Shown: piece after piece, positions 1 to 5,547 of the stretch
Layout of the letters: the number at the start of each line of letters is the position of its first letter
Numbering within the stretch: position 1 is the stretch's first letter
NCBI GenBank assembly: GCA_045599305.1
Contig: JAZRVU010000095.1
Location: 1 to 7,656, forward strand
Source of the DNA: SIG588 sp045599305
Lineage (GTDB): Bacteria > Bacillota > Clostridia > Oscillospirales > Acutalibacteraceae
Reading direction: 5' to 3'
Length of the DNA stretch: 7,656 nucleotides
Program-made: the position numbers and the translations under genes
Notes under the pieces: generated by a model
Databases searched by the model: none
Told to the model about the DNA's origin: nothing
What the model saw: the letters and a program-made list of their open reading frames with translations, nothing else

Positions 1-532
1 CGAGCGCATCGGCCGGGTCGACATAGCTTTCCGCCACCAGTGCTCCGTAGGCCTCCATGATGGCGGAGAGCTCCTGCAATTTCGTGCGCAGAGTGCCCTG
101 CGGCAAAACGGCCGCCACGTCCTCAAACTGACGCGGGGTGACGGCATACAGCTTGCACTCTGTCACCACATCCAGCACGGCGCGCACATAGTCCGCCCGC
201 ACCGCGTGACGGCGATAGAGGGTGAGTTGATCCTGCGCCTCGGCCAGCGCACGGCTCATGAGCAGGGTGCGGGTGACGTCATCCATCAGGCGGCCGGAAA
301 AGCCGCCGCACTCCCGCGAGACCGCATCCGCCATGCGGGTGAAACTGAGCACCCGCACCGCCCCCGCCGCCGGCCCCAGAAGGCGCAACAGCGTACGCTC
401 GCTTTCGAACGAGAACTGCTCCGGCACCACCAGCAGCAATCCCTGTTCGCCCGCTTTGGCACGGGTCACCAGTTCGTCGATCATCGCATGGGTCTTACCG
501 CTGCCGGAACGGCCCATCACCAGCTGCAGCAT
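1..532 (-). CDS. addB: ATP-dependent helicase/nuclease subunit B, AddB (N-terminal part)
   Basis: AddB is one subunit of the AddAB helicase-nuclease, which resects double-strand DNA ends for RecA-dependent repair in the cytoplasm. Only the first 177 codons lie in the window; the frame is still open at the left edge. The translation starts MLQLVMGRSGSGKT, so a Walker A P-loop (residues 7-14) sits at the extreme N-terminus, as is usual for AddB. It is followed by the family hallmark VPEQFSFE (36-43), then SFTRMA (63-68) and a RECGG segment (73-77). The start is the ATG at 532-530, chosen because AGGAGGTG lies at 546-539, six bases upstream. The C-terminal PD-(D/E)XK nuclease and iron-sulfur cysteines known for the family are outside the window. 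In Bacillota addA usually follows addB, so it would be expected further left. The gene diverges from the DUF421 gene. Identification is firm; function is from family knowledge. Confidence 0.93.
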   Translation of the reverse strand, partial: MLQLVMGRSGSGKTHAMIDELVTRAKAGEQGLLLVVPEQFSFESERTLLRLLGPAAGAVRVLSFTRMADAVSRECGGFSGRLMDDVTRTLLMSRALAEAQDQLTLYRRHAVRADYVRAVLDVVTECKLYAVTPRQFEDVAAVLPQGTLRTKLQELSAIMEAYGALVAESYVDPADAL

Positions 533-548
533 CCGCCGCACCTCCTCG

Positions 549-581
549 CTCAAATATATCTCAAATATATCTCAAATATAC
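549..581. repeat. Three tandem 11-bp AT-rich repeats in the addB leader
   Basis: The unit CTCAAATATAT occurs at 549-559 and 560-570, and a third copy at 571-581 differs only at its last base. On the minus strand this reads as repeated ATATATTTGAG units between the proposed addB -10 motif and its ribosome binding site, so the repeats would form most of the addB mRNA leader. They are adjacent units without spacers, so this is a simple tandem repeat and not CRISPR. Copy number could vary by slippage; that is inference. Confidence 0.85.
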
Positions 582-583
582 TT

Positions 584-592
584 ATCATATCA
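584..592 (-). promoter_or_regulatory. Extended -10 motif, probable addB promoter
   Basis: On the minus strand the sequence TGATATGAT reads as an extended -10 element (TG, one base, then TATGAT at 589-584). No recognisable -35 hexamer lies 16-18 bases upstream, because that region is occupied by GC-rich hairpins; extended -10 promoters can do without one. Transcription would start near 577, about 45 bases before the addB ATG. The TGATA half is also the left arm of the basal stem of the cloverleaf. Confidence 0.45.
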
Positions 593-664
593 CAAAACCA
601 AAGGCGACAGCCTTTGAGAGCGGCAAAGCCGCTCGCCGTGCCGCAGCACGGCGTTTTGATGATA
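588..664. repeat. Cloverleaf-like cluster of perfect inverted repeats (four-way junction)
   Basis: Three perfect 7-bp hairpins lie side by side: 599-605 with 610-616 (loop GACA), 618-624 with 628-634 (loop AAA), and 635-641 with 646-652 (loop CGCA). They are enclosed by a basal stem in which CAAAAC (593-598) pairs with GTTTTG (653-658). After one bulged A (659) the stem extends through TATCA (588-592) with TGATA (660-664). Only A617 is unpaired at the junction. The 77-nt fold can form in RNA from either strand, or as a cruciform in DNA. There is no T-tract, so it does not look like a simple intrinsic terminator. Its function is unknown. It may be a member of a dispersed palindromic repeat family or a structured RNA element. 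Confidence 0.8.
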
Positions 665-668
665 CAAT
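660..668 (+). promoter_or_regulatory. Extended -10 motif facing the DUF421 gene
   Basis: TGATACAAT is an extended -10 element (TG, A, then TACAAT at 663-668). It points right, towards the DUF421 gene. As for the addB side there is no visible -35 hexamer, and the TGATA half lies in the right arm of the cloverleaf stem. Transcription from here would start near 675 and give a leader of roughly 145 bases that contains the hairpins at 694-732 and 773-793. The TGATACAAT core also occurs in the control region of the EamA gene (minus strand, 6561-6553), which supports its use as a promoter in this genome. Confidence 0.45.
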
Positions 669-678
669 GTTCTCGAAC

Positions 679-758
679 GAAAACGGAGTTCTCAAATGCC
701 GCAGGCATTTCGGCGGCGTTCCACCGCCGCCGGTTTGGGGTTATTATATCACGTTTTC
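679..758. repeat. Two adjacent hairpins enclosed by a 7-bp closing stem
   Basis: GAAAACG (679-685) and CGTTTTC (752-758) are perfect inverted repeats. Between them are two further hairpins that abut directly: AAATGCC (694-700) with GGCATTT (704-710), loop GCA; and CGGCGGCG (711-718) with CGCCGCCG (725-732), loop TTCCAC. Together they form a three-way-junction-like fold with an unpaired AT-rich linker at 733-751. If the plus-strand promoter at 660-668 is used, this would sit in the untranslated leader of the DUF421/DUF4363 operon. No known riboswitch or RNA family is recognised here. Confidence 0.65.
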
Positions 759-772
759 ATGTCGGTTGCAAT

Positions 773-793
773 GCATATTTCCGGCAAATATGC
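773..793. repeat. Perfect 8-bp inverted repeat before the DUF421 gene
   Basis: GCATATTT (773-780) and AAATATGC (786-793) are perfect inverted repeats around a CCGGC loop. It lies 30 bases upstream of the chosen DUF421 start and could be an RNA hairpin in the leader or a protein operator. It is the sixth short hairpin in the intergenic region. Confidence 0.7.
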
Positions 794-822
794 GGAAAGA
801 TACCCCCACGGAGGGGATGCGT

Positions 823-1500
823 GTGGCGATCGAAGCGATCCGTACAGTGGTGATCTATGTGATGCTTGTCGCGGCCATGCGGGTGATGGGCAAGCGCCAG
901 TTAAGTGACCTGCAGCCGGTGGAGCTGGTGGTCACGCTGCTGGTGGCCGACATGGCGGCGGTGGCGATGGAAAACACCGGCGTGCCGCTTGCCAGCGGCC
1001 TGATCCCCATTGCGGTGCTGGTCTCGCTGGAACTGCTGTTTTCGGGACTGATATTAAAATGGCCGGCCGCGGCGCGGCTGGTGGGCGGCCGCCCCATCGT
1101 GCTCATACGCGACGGGGTGCTGGATCAGCGCGCCATGAAAAAGCTGCGGCTTTCGGTGGAGGACGTGACCGGTGCCCTGCGGCAGCAGGGAGTGTTTGAC
1201 CCCGAGACGGTGCAATGTGCCGTGGTGGAAACGGGCGGCACCATCAGCCTGTGTCTGAAGCCGGGTGACCGTCCCGCCACCGCCGCCGATGTGGGTGCCG
1301 CCCCCGCGGACACGGGGGTGCCGTTCGTGGTGGTGAGTGACGGGAAGATCTCCCATTGGGGACTGCAGATGGCAGGGCAGGATGAGGACTGGCTGCACCG
1401 CACGCTGCAGCAGGCCGGCTGTGCCGCCGCCGACATCTTCCTGCTCACCGCCGACAAAACCGGCAAGACCTACCTCATCCGCAAGGAGGAAAAGGGATGA
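823..1500 (+). CDS. DUF421 (YetF-like) membrane protein
   Basis: This 225-residue protein belongs to the DUF421/YetF family of membrane-anchored proteins, whose biochemical role is poorly defined. N-terminal hydrophobic segments lie at about residues 5-22, 33-49 and 58-79. The conserved GKRQ motif (23-26) follows the first segment. A cytoplasmic domain carries the family pattern GGRPIVLIRDG (88-98), LRLSVEDVTGALRQQG (108-123) and a VVETGGTISL stretch (134-143). The start is uncertain. The frame is open back to an ATG at 667, but GGAGG at 810-814 fits a GTG start at 823 (8-base spacing) better than the ATG at 817 (2-base spacing), and a start at 823 gives the typical family N-terminus. The hairpin-rich upstream part of the frame is unlikely to be protein. 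The stop overlaps the start of the DUF4363 gene (ATGA), so the two are translationally coupled. Confidence 0.88.
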   Translation: MAIEAIRTVVIYVMLVAAMRVMGKRQLSDLQPVELVVTLLVADMAAVAMENTGVPLASGLIPIAVLVSLELLFSGLILKWPAAARLVGGRPIVLIRDGVLDQRAMKKLRLSVEDVTGALRQQGVFDPETVQCAVVETGGTISLCLKPGDRPATAADVGAAPADTGVPFVVVSDGKISHWGLQMAGQDEDWLHRTLQQAGCAAADIFLLTADKTGKTYLIRKEEKG

Positions 1501-1847
1501 AGCGTCTGTTGATCGCCGCTGTGCTGCTGGCGCTGACCGCCGGCCTGTGCGTGTGGAGTCAGTGTGCGCTGAATGACCGCACCGACCGCCTGCTGCACCG
1601 TCTGGACGAAGTGGAGCAGGACGGCCGTCTGGCGGCCGATTTCGCCGCCGGTTTTGCCGATGAAGTCCGCCCGCTGCACCTGTTCCTGCCGCACGATGCG
1701 GTGGACGCGGCGGCGGAGAGCGCCGCACTGCTCCCCACGCTGTGGGAGCATGACCCGCCCGCCTTTGCGGCGGAGGTGACCCGCTGCCGCGAGCGGCTTT
1801 TGAGCCTGCGGGAAAGCGAATGGCTCACACCGGAAAATCTGTTGTGA
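1497..1847 (+). CDS. DUF4363 family protein
   Basis: A 116-residue protein with one N-terminal hydrophobic segment (about residues 4-20), consistent with a membrane anchor or uncleaved signal, followed by a charged region predicted to be helical and rich in Arg, Asp and Glu. Size, architecture and position directly behind a DUF421 gene match the DUF4363 family, which in Clostridia is commonly paired with DUF421; this recall was not tested by a search. The ATG overlaps the DUF421 stop by four bases, and AAGGAGG-like bases at 1484-1490 within the end of DUF421 can serve as its ribosome binding site. No catalytic motif is visible. Presumably it acts with DUF421 at the membrane; this is inferred from linkage alone. 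Confidence 0.75.
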   Translation: MKRLLIAAVLLALTAGLCVWSQCALNDRTDRLLHRLDEVEQDGRLAADFAAGFADEVRPLHLFLPHDAVDAAAESAALLPTLWEHDPPAFAAEVTRCRERLLSLRESEWLTPENLL

Positions 1848-1852
1848 TAAGA

Positions 1853-1882
1853 AAACGGAGCGCTCAATACAGCGCTCCGTTT
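1853..1882. terminator. Bidirectional terminator between DUF4363 and thiN
   Basis: AAACGGAGCGCT (1853-1864) and AGCGCTCCGTTT (1871-1882) form a perfect 12-bp stem with a 6-base loop. The arms end in A-run/T-run sequence, so it can act for both convergent genes: it begins 5 bases after the DUF4363 stop and ends 2 bases before the thiN stop codon on the other strand. The T-tract is short on both sides (TTTATT and TTTTC). Confidence 0.85.
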
Positions 1883-1884
1883 AT

Positions 1885-2517
1885 TCATGTAAATTCCGCG
1901 TCCTTAGGGGCGCCCTGCCACATGATGAGCAGTGCGCCCTCATCCACCCGCACGGCGGCAGAGCCGCCCTCAAAACGGTTGCTGACCCCCAGAGGGAAAT
2001 CCGGCTGCAGGGTGCCGTTTTTAAGCGGATAGTGCAGGCCGGTCAGGGTAACGCCCGCGGCCGGGCCGCCCACGGCAAAGACCGAGAGCCCGCCGCTCAT
2101 CCCGGCACGAAAACGCACCTCGCCCTCCCGGATGACGGTGAAGCACTCCCCCTCGCCGCACAGCACACCGTGGGCGCCGCGGGCGGCGAGCCACAAAAGT
2201 GCCTGCAGATTGGCCAGCGTGTGGTCGGTGCGCCCGCCGGTGCCGCCCAGAATGCAAAACGACCGCCACCCGCGCGCAAACCCCAGTTTCAGCGCCAGCA
2301 TGACGTCGGTATCGTCCTTTTCCGCGGGAAAGGTCTGCACATGGGCGCCCTGCGGCGGGTCGGCGAGAGAGTCAAAATCGCCGAGCACCATGTCTGGTGT
2401 GATGCCGGCGGCGCGCAGATGCGCCAGTCCGCCGTCCGCCGCGATGACGAAATCATCCGGCCCCGGCGTGAACGGCCGGCAATATGCCGCCGCGCCCACC
2501 ACGAAGCAAGTGGCCAT
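1885..2517 (-). CDS. thiN: Thiamine pyrophosphokinase
   Basis: Transfers pyrophosphate from ATP to thiamine to make thiamine diphosphate in the cytoplasm (thiamine salvage). The 210-residue length is normal for the family. Visible family motifs are AADGG (26-30), LGDFDS (45-50), EKDDTD (66-71, acidic metal/substrate residues), GGTGGRTDH (91-99), and the C-terminal PLKNGTL (164-170) and GVSNRF (177-182) segments of the thiamin-binding domain. The frame is open further upstream to 2649, but the ATG at 2517 is preferred. It gives the standard N-terminus, has a purine-rich GGGGGGAG ribosome binding site just upstream, and the longer version would run through the divergent promoter region. The gene stands alone with its own promoter and terminator, and no other thiamine genes are nearby. 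Confidence 0.94.
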   Translation of the reverse strand: MATCFVVGAAAYCRPFTPGPDDFVIAADGGLAHLRAAGITPDMVLGDFDSLADPPQGAHVQTFPAEKDDTDVMLALKLGFARGWRSFCILGGTGGRTDHTLANLQALLWLAARGAHGVLCGEGECFTVIREGEVRFRAGMSGGLSVFAVGGPAAGVTLTGLHYPLKNGTLQPDFPLGVSNRFEGGSAAVRVDEGALLIMWQGAPKDAEFT

Positions 2518-2545
2518 CCGTCTCTCCCCCCTCCGATTTTTTATC

Positions 2546-2574
2546 AGTATATACCGATCGCGGCGAAAAAGCAA
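2546..2574 (-). promoter_or_regulatory. Promoter of thiN
   Basis: On the minus strand TTGCTT (2574-2569) and TATACT (2551-2546) are separated by 17 bases, a good sigma-A type match. Transcription would begin near 2540 and give a leader of only about 23 bases, so there is no room for a TPP riboswitch. A 7-bp inverted repeat, CGATCGC (2555-2561) with GCGATCG (2575-2581), spans the spacer and upstream edge; whether it is an operator is unknown. Confidence 0.65.
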
Positions 2575-2603
2575 GCGATCGCCCGCTTTTTTGGCAAAAA
2601 CGG

Positions 2604-2631
2604 TTGACAAATGAAAATCTTCCGCTATAAT
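2604..2631 (+). promoter_or_regulatory. Sigma-A promoter of the metal-uptake operon
   Basis: TTGACA (2604-2609) is a perfect -35 hexamer and TATAAT (2626-2631) a perfect -10, with 16 bases between. Transcription should start near 2638, inside the Fur-family operator. No other strong promoter is seen before the next three genes, which overlap end to end, so this probably drives all four. Confidence 0.9.
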
Positions 2632-2633
2632 AT

Positions 2634-2648
2634 TGAGAGTAATTCTCA
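2634..2648. promoter_or_regulatory. Fur-family (Zur/Fur-type) operator
   Basis: TGAGAGTAATTCTCA is a 7-1-7 inverted repeat with a single mismatch, the classic form of Fur-superfamily boxes (TGAGAAT, one base, ATTCTCA). It lies 3 bases past the -10 hexamer and covers the expected transcription start, a position where bound repressor would block initiation. Since the first gene encodes a Fur-family repressor, autoregulation together with control of the transporter is the natural reading. The motif alone does not tell zinc from iron or manganese control. Confidence 0.8.
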
Positions 2649-2674
2649 TTTTTTGAAAAAGGGGGGCGTGGTGG

Positions 2675-3088
2675 ATGCCGAAGACCTATCATACCGACGG
2701 CCGGCGGCTGCTGCTGGACTTTTTGCGTGCCAACGCCGACCGCCCCTGCACCATTGACGAGATCGCGGTCGCTCTGCCGCCAAAGGAGGCGCCCGGCAAA
2801 AGCACGCTTTACCGCCTGATGACGGGACTGGTGACGGACGGCACCGTACGCCGGTTCGTGCGCGGGAACAGCCGCCAGTTCACCTATCAACTGCTGGACG
2901 GGGACGAATGCCACGCCCACCTGCACTTGAAATGCGTGGACTGCGGAAAAGTGGTCCATTTGAACCACGACGTTTCGGAATTCGTGGAGGCGTGTCTGCT
3001 CAGGCAAAACCACTTTTCCACCGATGAAAGCGCCACCATGCTGCTCGGGCGCTGCGAGGGCTGCGCCCACAAAAAGGAGAACATATGA
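2675..3088 (+). CDS. zur: Fur-family metal-dependent repressor, probably Zur
   Basis: A 137-residue cytoplasmic DNA-binding repressor. The N-terminal winged-helix domain has the recognition-helix pattern STLYRLMTGLVTDGTVRRF (43-61), equivalent to the TVYRxL motif of Fur proteins. The dimerisation domain begins with CHAHLHLKCVDCG (79-91), which holds the histidines of the regulatory metal site and the first CxxC. A second CxxC lies at 127-130 (CEGC), so Cys87, 90, 127 and 130 form the expected structural zinc site. A run of six G (2661-2666) precedes the ATG at a good distance. It leads an operon with an ABC metal importer and has a Fur-type box on its promoter, which favours a zinc-uptake regulator. 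Family membership is firm. The zinc specificity is inferred from context; Fur or PerR-like alternatives are not excluded. Confidence 0.88.
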   Translation: MPKTYHTDGRRLLLDFLRANADRPCTIDEIAVALPPKEAPGKSTLYRLMTGLVTDGTVRRFVRGNSRQFTYQLLDGDECHAHLHLKCVDCGKVVHLNHDVSEFVEACLLRQNHFSTDESATMLLGRCEGCAHKKENI

Positions 3089-4017
3089 GATTTTTGAAAA
3101 AGGCCGCGGCACTGCTGCTGGCCGCCGCGCTGGGTCTTGCGGCCGCCGGATGCGCCGTCCCTGCCGAAAAAAGCGACCGCCTGCAGGTGATCTGCACCGT
3201 ATTCCCGTCCTATGACTTCGTGCGGCAGATCGCGGGCGACACGGCGGACGTGACGCTGCTGCTCTCCCCCGGGCAGGAATGTCACTCCTATGAGCCGACG
3301 CCCAAGGACATCCTGAAGATCCAAAGCTGCGACCTGTTCGTGGCGGTGGGCGGCGAATCGGAGACGTGGGTCACCGACATGGTGAAAACGGTGGGCGGCG
3401 GCGCTCCCGAAATACTCACCCTGATGGACTGCGTCGACTTAAAAAAAGAAGAACTCACCGAGGGCATGGAGGGCGATGCCGAGGAGGACGCCTATGACGA
3501 GCACGTCTGGACCGCCCCGCGCAACGCCGTGAAGATCGTGGACAAGCTGACCGAGGCTCTCTGCCGCCTGCAAAGCGAAAACGCCGCGGCCATCCGCACG
3601 GCGGCCGAGGCCTATAAGGACGACCTGCGGCTGCTGGACGAAGAATTTGTCGGTGCGGCGGCAGGTGCTGCCCGCCGCACGCTGATCTTTGCCGACCGCT
3701 TCCCCTTCCGCTATTTCGCGGACAGTTACGGGCTCGACTGCTACGCCCCCTTCCCCGGCTGTGCCGACGATGCCGAGCCGAGTGCCGCCACGGTGGCCTT
3801 TTTGATCGACAAGGCCAAGGCGGAAAGCGTGCCGGTGGTGCTGTACATCGAATTTTCCGACCAGAAGATCGCCGACACGCTCTGTGAGGCGACCGGTGCG
3901 GCGAAGCGTCAGTTCCACTCCTGCCACAATGTGACGGCGGACGAGCTGGCATCCGGCGCGACCTATCTGTCGCTGATGCGGCAGAATCTCACTGTTTTGA
4001 AGGAGGCGCTTGGCTGA
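3085..4017 (+). CDS. znuA: Zinc/manganese ABC transporter substrate-binding lipoprotein (ZnuA-like)
   Basis: Extracellular, membrane-tethered metal-binding component of the importer. The N-terminus is a lipoprotein signal with basic MRFLKK, a hydrophobic core, and lipobox AAGC ending at Cys23. The 310 residues match the cluster A-I (ZnuA/TroA) family. Seen motifs are the first metal His in ECHSYEP (His67), the second in DEHVW (His140), and a RFPFRYFADSYGLD segment (205-218) at the position where classical members have SHDAF. Here Ala203-Asp204 replace the usual third-ligand region, so metal coordination probably differs. The usual His-rich loop is replaced by a strongly acidic stretch (about 120-139). 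QFHSCHNVT (277-285) near the end carries two further His. The start overlaps the repressor stop by four bases (ATGA) and the stop overlaps the ATPase start. Zinc is the likeliest cargo by context; manganese is possible. Confidence 0.88.
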   Translation: MRFLKKAAALLLAAALGLAAAGCAVPAEKSDRLQVICTVFPSYDFVRQIAGDTADVTLLLSPGQECHSYEPTPKDILKIQSCDLFVAVGGESETWVTDMVKTVGGGAPEILTLMDCVDLKKEELTEGMEGDAEEDAYDEHVWTAPRNAVKIVDKLTEALCRLQSENAAAIRTAAEAYKDDLRLLDEEFVGAAAGAARRTLIFADRFPFRYFADSYGLDCYAPFPGCADDAEPSAATVAFLIDKAKAESVPVVLYIEFSDQKIADTLCEATGAAKRQFHSCHNVTADELASGATYLSLMRQNLTVLKEALG

Positions 4018-4727
4018 TGAGTCTGCTCACCTGCCGCGATGTATCGCTCGGCTATGACGGGCAAACGGTGCTCTCCGGGGTGAATTTCACCATCGAAGAG
4101 GGCGACTACCTCTGCATCGTGGGCGAAAACGGCTCCGGTAAAAGCACGCTGGTCAAGGGGCTGCTGGGCCTGAAAGCGCCGCTTTCCGGGCAGATCCTCA
4201 CCGGGGACGGCCTGTGCCCGAACGAGATCGGCTATCTGCCGCAGCAAAGCGAATGGAAGCGGGATTTTCCCGCAAGTGTATCCGAGGTGGTGCTCTCCGG
4301 CTGTCTCAACCGGTTGGGGTGGCGTCCCTTTTATTCCCGCAACGACAAGGCCGAGGCCGTCTGCCACATGGAGATGCTGGATATCCTGCCGCTGAAGGAT
4401 CACCCGTTCCACGCGCTTTCGGGCGGGCAGCAGCAGCGGGTACTGCTGGCACGGGCGCTGTGCGCCACCCGCAAAATGCTGCTGCTCGACGAGCCGACCG
4501 CGGGGCTTGACCCGCTGGTCACGGCGGAGCTTTACCGCGTGATCGCCCATCTCAACCGGGAGCACGGCATCACGGTGGTCATGGTGTCGCACGACCTGAA
4601 AGCCGTGGCGGAATATGCCACCACGGTACTGCATCTGGGACGCACCCAGTTGTTCTTCGGCAGCCGCGAGGACTATGCGCAAAGTGAGGCGGGGCACCGC
4701 TTTTTCGGGGGTGAGACAGATGTTTGA
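4017..4727 (+). CDS. znuC: Metal ABC transporter ATP-binding protein (ZnuC-like)
   Basis: The 236-residue cytoplasmic ATPase that powers the importer. All canonical nucleotide-binding elements are present in order: Walker A GENGSGKST (36-44), Q-loop PQQ (75-77), ABC signature LSGGQQQ (134-140), Walker B MLLLDEP (154-160) with D-loop AGLD (162-165), and the switch His in VMVSHD (His192). The PQQSEWKRDFP segment after the Q-loop is typical of zinc/manganese importer ATPases. It starts with ATG overlapping the last base of the ZnuA stop codon, and its stop lies 8 bases inside the permease gene, so it is tightly coupled to both neighbours. Nothing suggests damage. Confidence 0.94.
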   Translation: MSLLTCRDVSLGYDGQTVLSGVNFTIEEGDYLCIVGENGSGKSTLVKGLLGLKAPLSGQILTGDGLCPNEIGYLPQQSEWKRDFPASVSEVVLSGCLNRLGWRPFYSRNDKAEAVCHMEMLDILPLKDHPFHALSGGQQQRVLLARALCATRKMLLLDEPTAGLDPLVTAELYRVIAHLNREHGITVVMVSHDLKAVAEYATTVLHLGRTQLFFGSREDYAQSEAGHRFFGGETDV

Positions 4728-5538
4728 CATGATCGGGCAGATGCTCTCCTACCCGTTTCTGGTGCGTGCGCTGGTCGTGGGACTGATGGTGTCCCTCTGT
4801 GCCGCGCTGCTGGGCATCAGTCTGGTGCTCAAGCGCTATTCCATGATCGGCGACGGTCTTTCCCATGTGGGCTTCGGCGCGCTGGCCATCGCCGCGGCAC
4901 TGGGACTTGCCCCGCTCGCGGTGGCGATCCCGGTGGTGGTGCTGGCGGCGGTGTTGCTGCTGCGTCTGAACGAGACGGGCCGCATCAAGGGGGACGCGGC
5001 GATCGCGCTGATCTCCAGCGGTGCGCTGGCGGTGGGCGTACTGGTGGTGACGCTGGCCGGCGGCATGAACACCGATGTGAACAACTATATGTTCGGCAGT
5101 ATCCTGGCGCTGAGTGACGCTGATGCCCGCCTGAGCATCCTGCTCTCGGCGGCGGTGCTGATATTGTATGTGCTGTTCTATAACCGCATTTTCGCCGTGA
5201 CCTTCGACGAGACCTTTTCCCGCGCTACCGGCACCCGCGCCGGGCTTTACGACCTGCTGATCGCGGTACTCACCGCCGTCACGGTGGTGCTGGGCATGCG
5301 CATGATGGGCGCCCTGCTCATCTCCTCCCTCATCGTCTTCCCCGCCCTGTCGGCCATGCGGGTGTGCCGCACCTTCCGGGCGGTGGTGCTCACCGCCACG
5401 GCGGTCTCGGTGATCTGCTTCGTGTGCGGCATGGTCGCCTCTTTCGCGTGGGAGCTGCCCACCGGCGCCACCATCGTGGTGGTGAACATCGTCGCGTTCG
5501 CCCTGTGCAGTCTGTTCGGGAAACTGCGCCGCAGTTAA
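4720..5538 (+). CDS. znuB: Metal ABC transporter permease (ZnuB-like, ABC-3 family)
   Basis: The membrane channel subunit, 272 residues, of the ABC-3 family. Around seven to eight hydrophobic segments are visible (about 15-36, 53-80, 93-114, 137-153, 177-195, 197-214, 222-241, 249-266). The family-typical SMIGDGLSHVGFGALAI stretch (41-57), probably the coupling/gating region, is intact. The frame is open back to 4615 inside the ATPase gene, but the ATG at 4720 is preferred. It gives the normal N-terminus (MFDMIGQMLSYPF) and follows a GGGGGTGAG ribosome binding site; an in-frame ATG at 4729 is a less likely alternative. It is the last gene of the operon and ends 9 bases before a strong terminator. 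Works with the ZnuA- and ZnuC-like proteins. Confidence 0.93.
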   Translation: MFDMIGQMLSYPFLVRALVVGLMVSLCAALLGISLVLKRYSMIGDGLSHVGFGALAIAAALGLAPLAVAIPVVVLAAVLLLRLNETGRIKGDAAIALISSGALAVGVLVVTLAGGMNTDVNNYMFGSILALSDADARLSILLSAAVLILYVLFYNRIFAVTFDETFSRATGTRAGLYDLLIAVLTAVTVVLGMRMMGALLISSLIVFPALSAMRVCRTFRAVVLTATAVSVICFVCGMVASFAWELPTGATIVVVNIVAFALCSLFGKLRRS

Positions 5539-5547
5539 TAACGCAAC

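Noticed and set aside
549..581. CRISPR-like array
   Set aside because: The units are 11 bp and directly adjacent, with no spacers.
588..664. tRNA-like reading of the 77-nt cloverleaf
   Set aside because: The length and four-way junction resemble a tRNA, but the loops are 3-4 bases, there is no T-loop consensus or anticodon loop, and the stems are all 7 bp.
667..822. N-terminal extension of the DUF421 protein from the ATG at 667
   Set aside because: The frame happens to be open, but the ATG has no ribosome binding site, the extension encodes the hairpin arms, and family proteins begin just before the first membrane helix, which matches the start at 823.
206..853. Long plus-strand open frames over addB and the palindromic region (206-853 and 258-617)
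   Set aside because: They are antisense to a well-supported addB and then run through hairpin and tandem-repeat sequence. The translations are Arg/His/Pro-rich with no domain and no ribosome binding site.
1054..1728. 224-codon minus-strand frame opposite DUF421/DUF4363
   Set aside because: A GC-rich shadow frame with low-complexity Arg/Gly/Pro content, opposite two supported and coupled genes.
2518..2540. TPP riboswitch before thiN
   Set aside because: The predicted leader is only about 23 bases, and no TPP aptamer sequence such as a CTGAGA core is found there.
2566..2592. Terminator-like inverted repeat AAAAAGC/GCTTTTT between thiN and the zur promoter
   Set aside because: The 7-bp AT-dominated stem with a 12-base loop lies upstream of both divergent promoters, where no transcript needs ending; probably incidental.
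3963..4730. 255-codon minus-strand frame opposite znuC
   Set aside because: The plus strand has every ABC ATPase motif in frame; the antisense frame is a by-product of GC-rich third positions.
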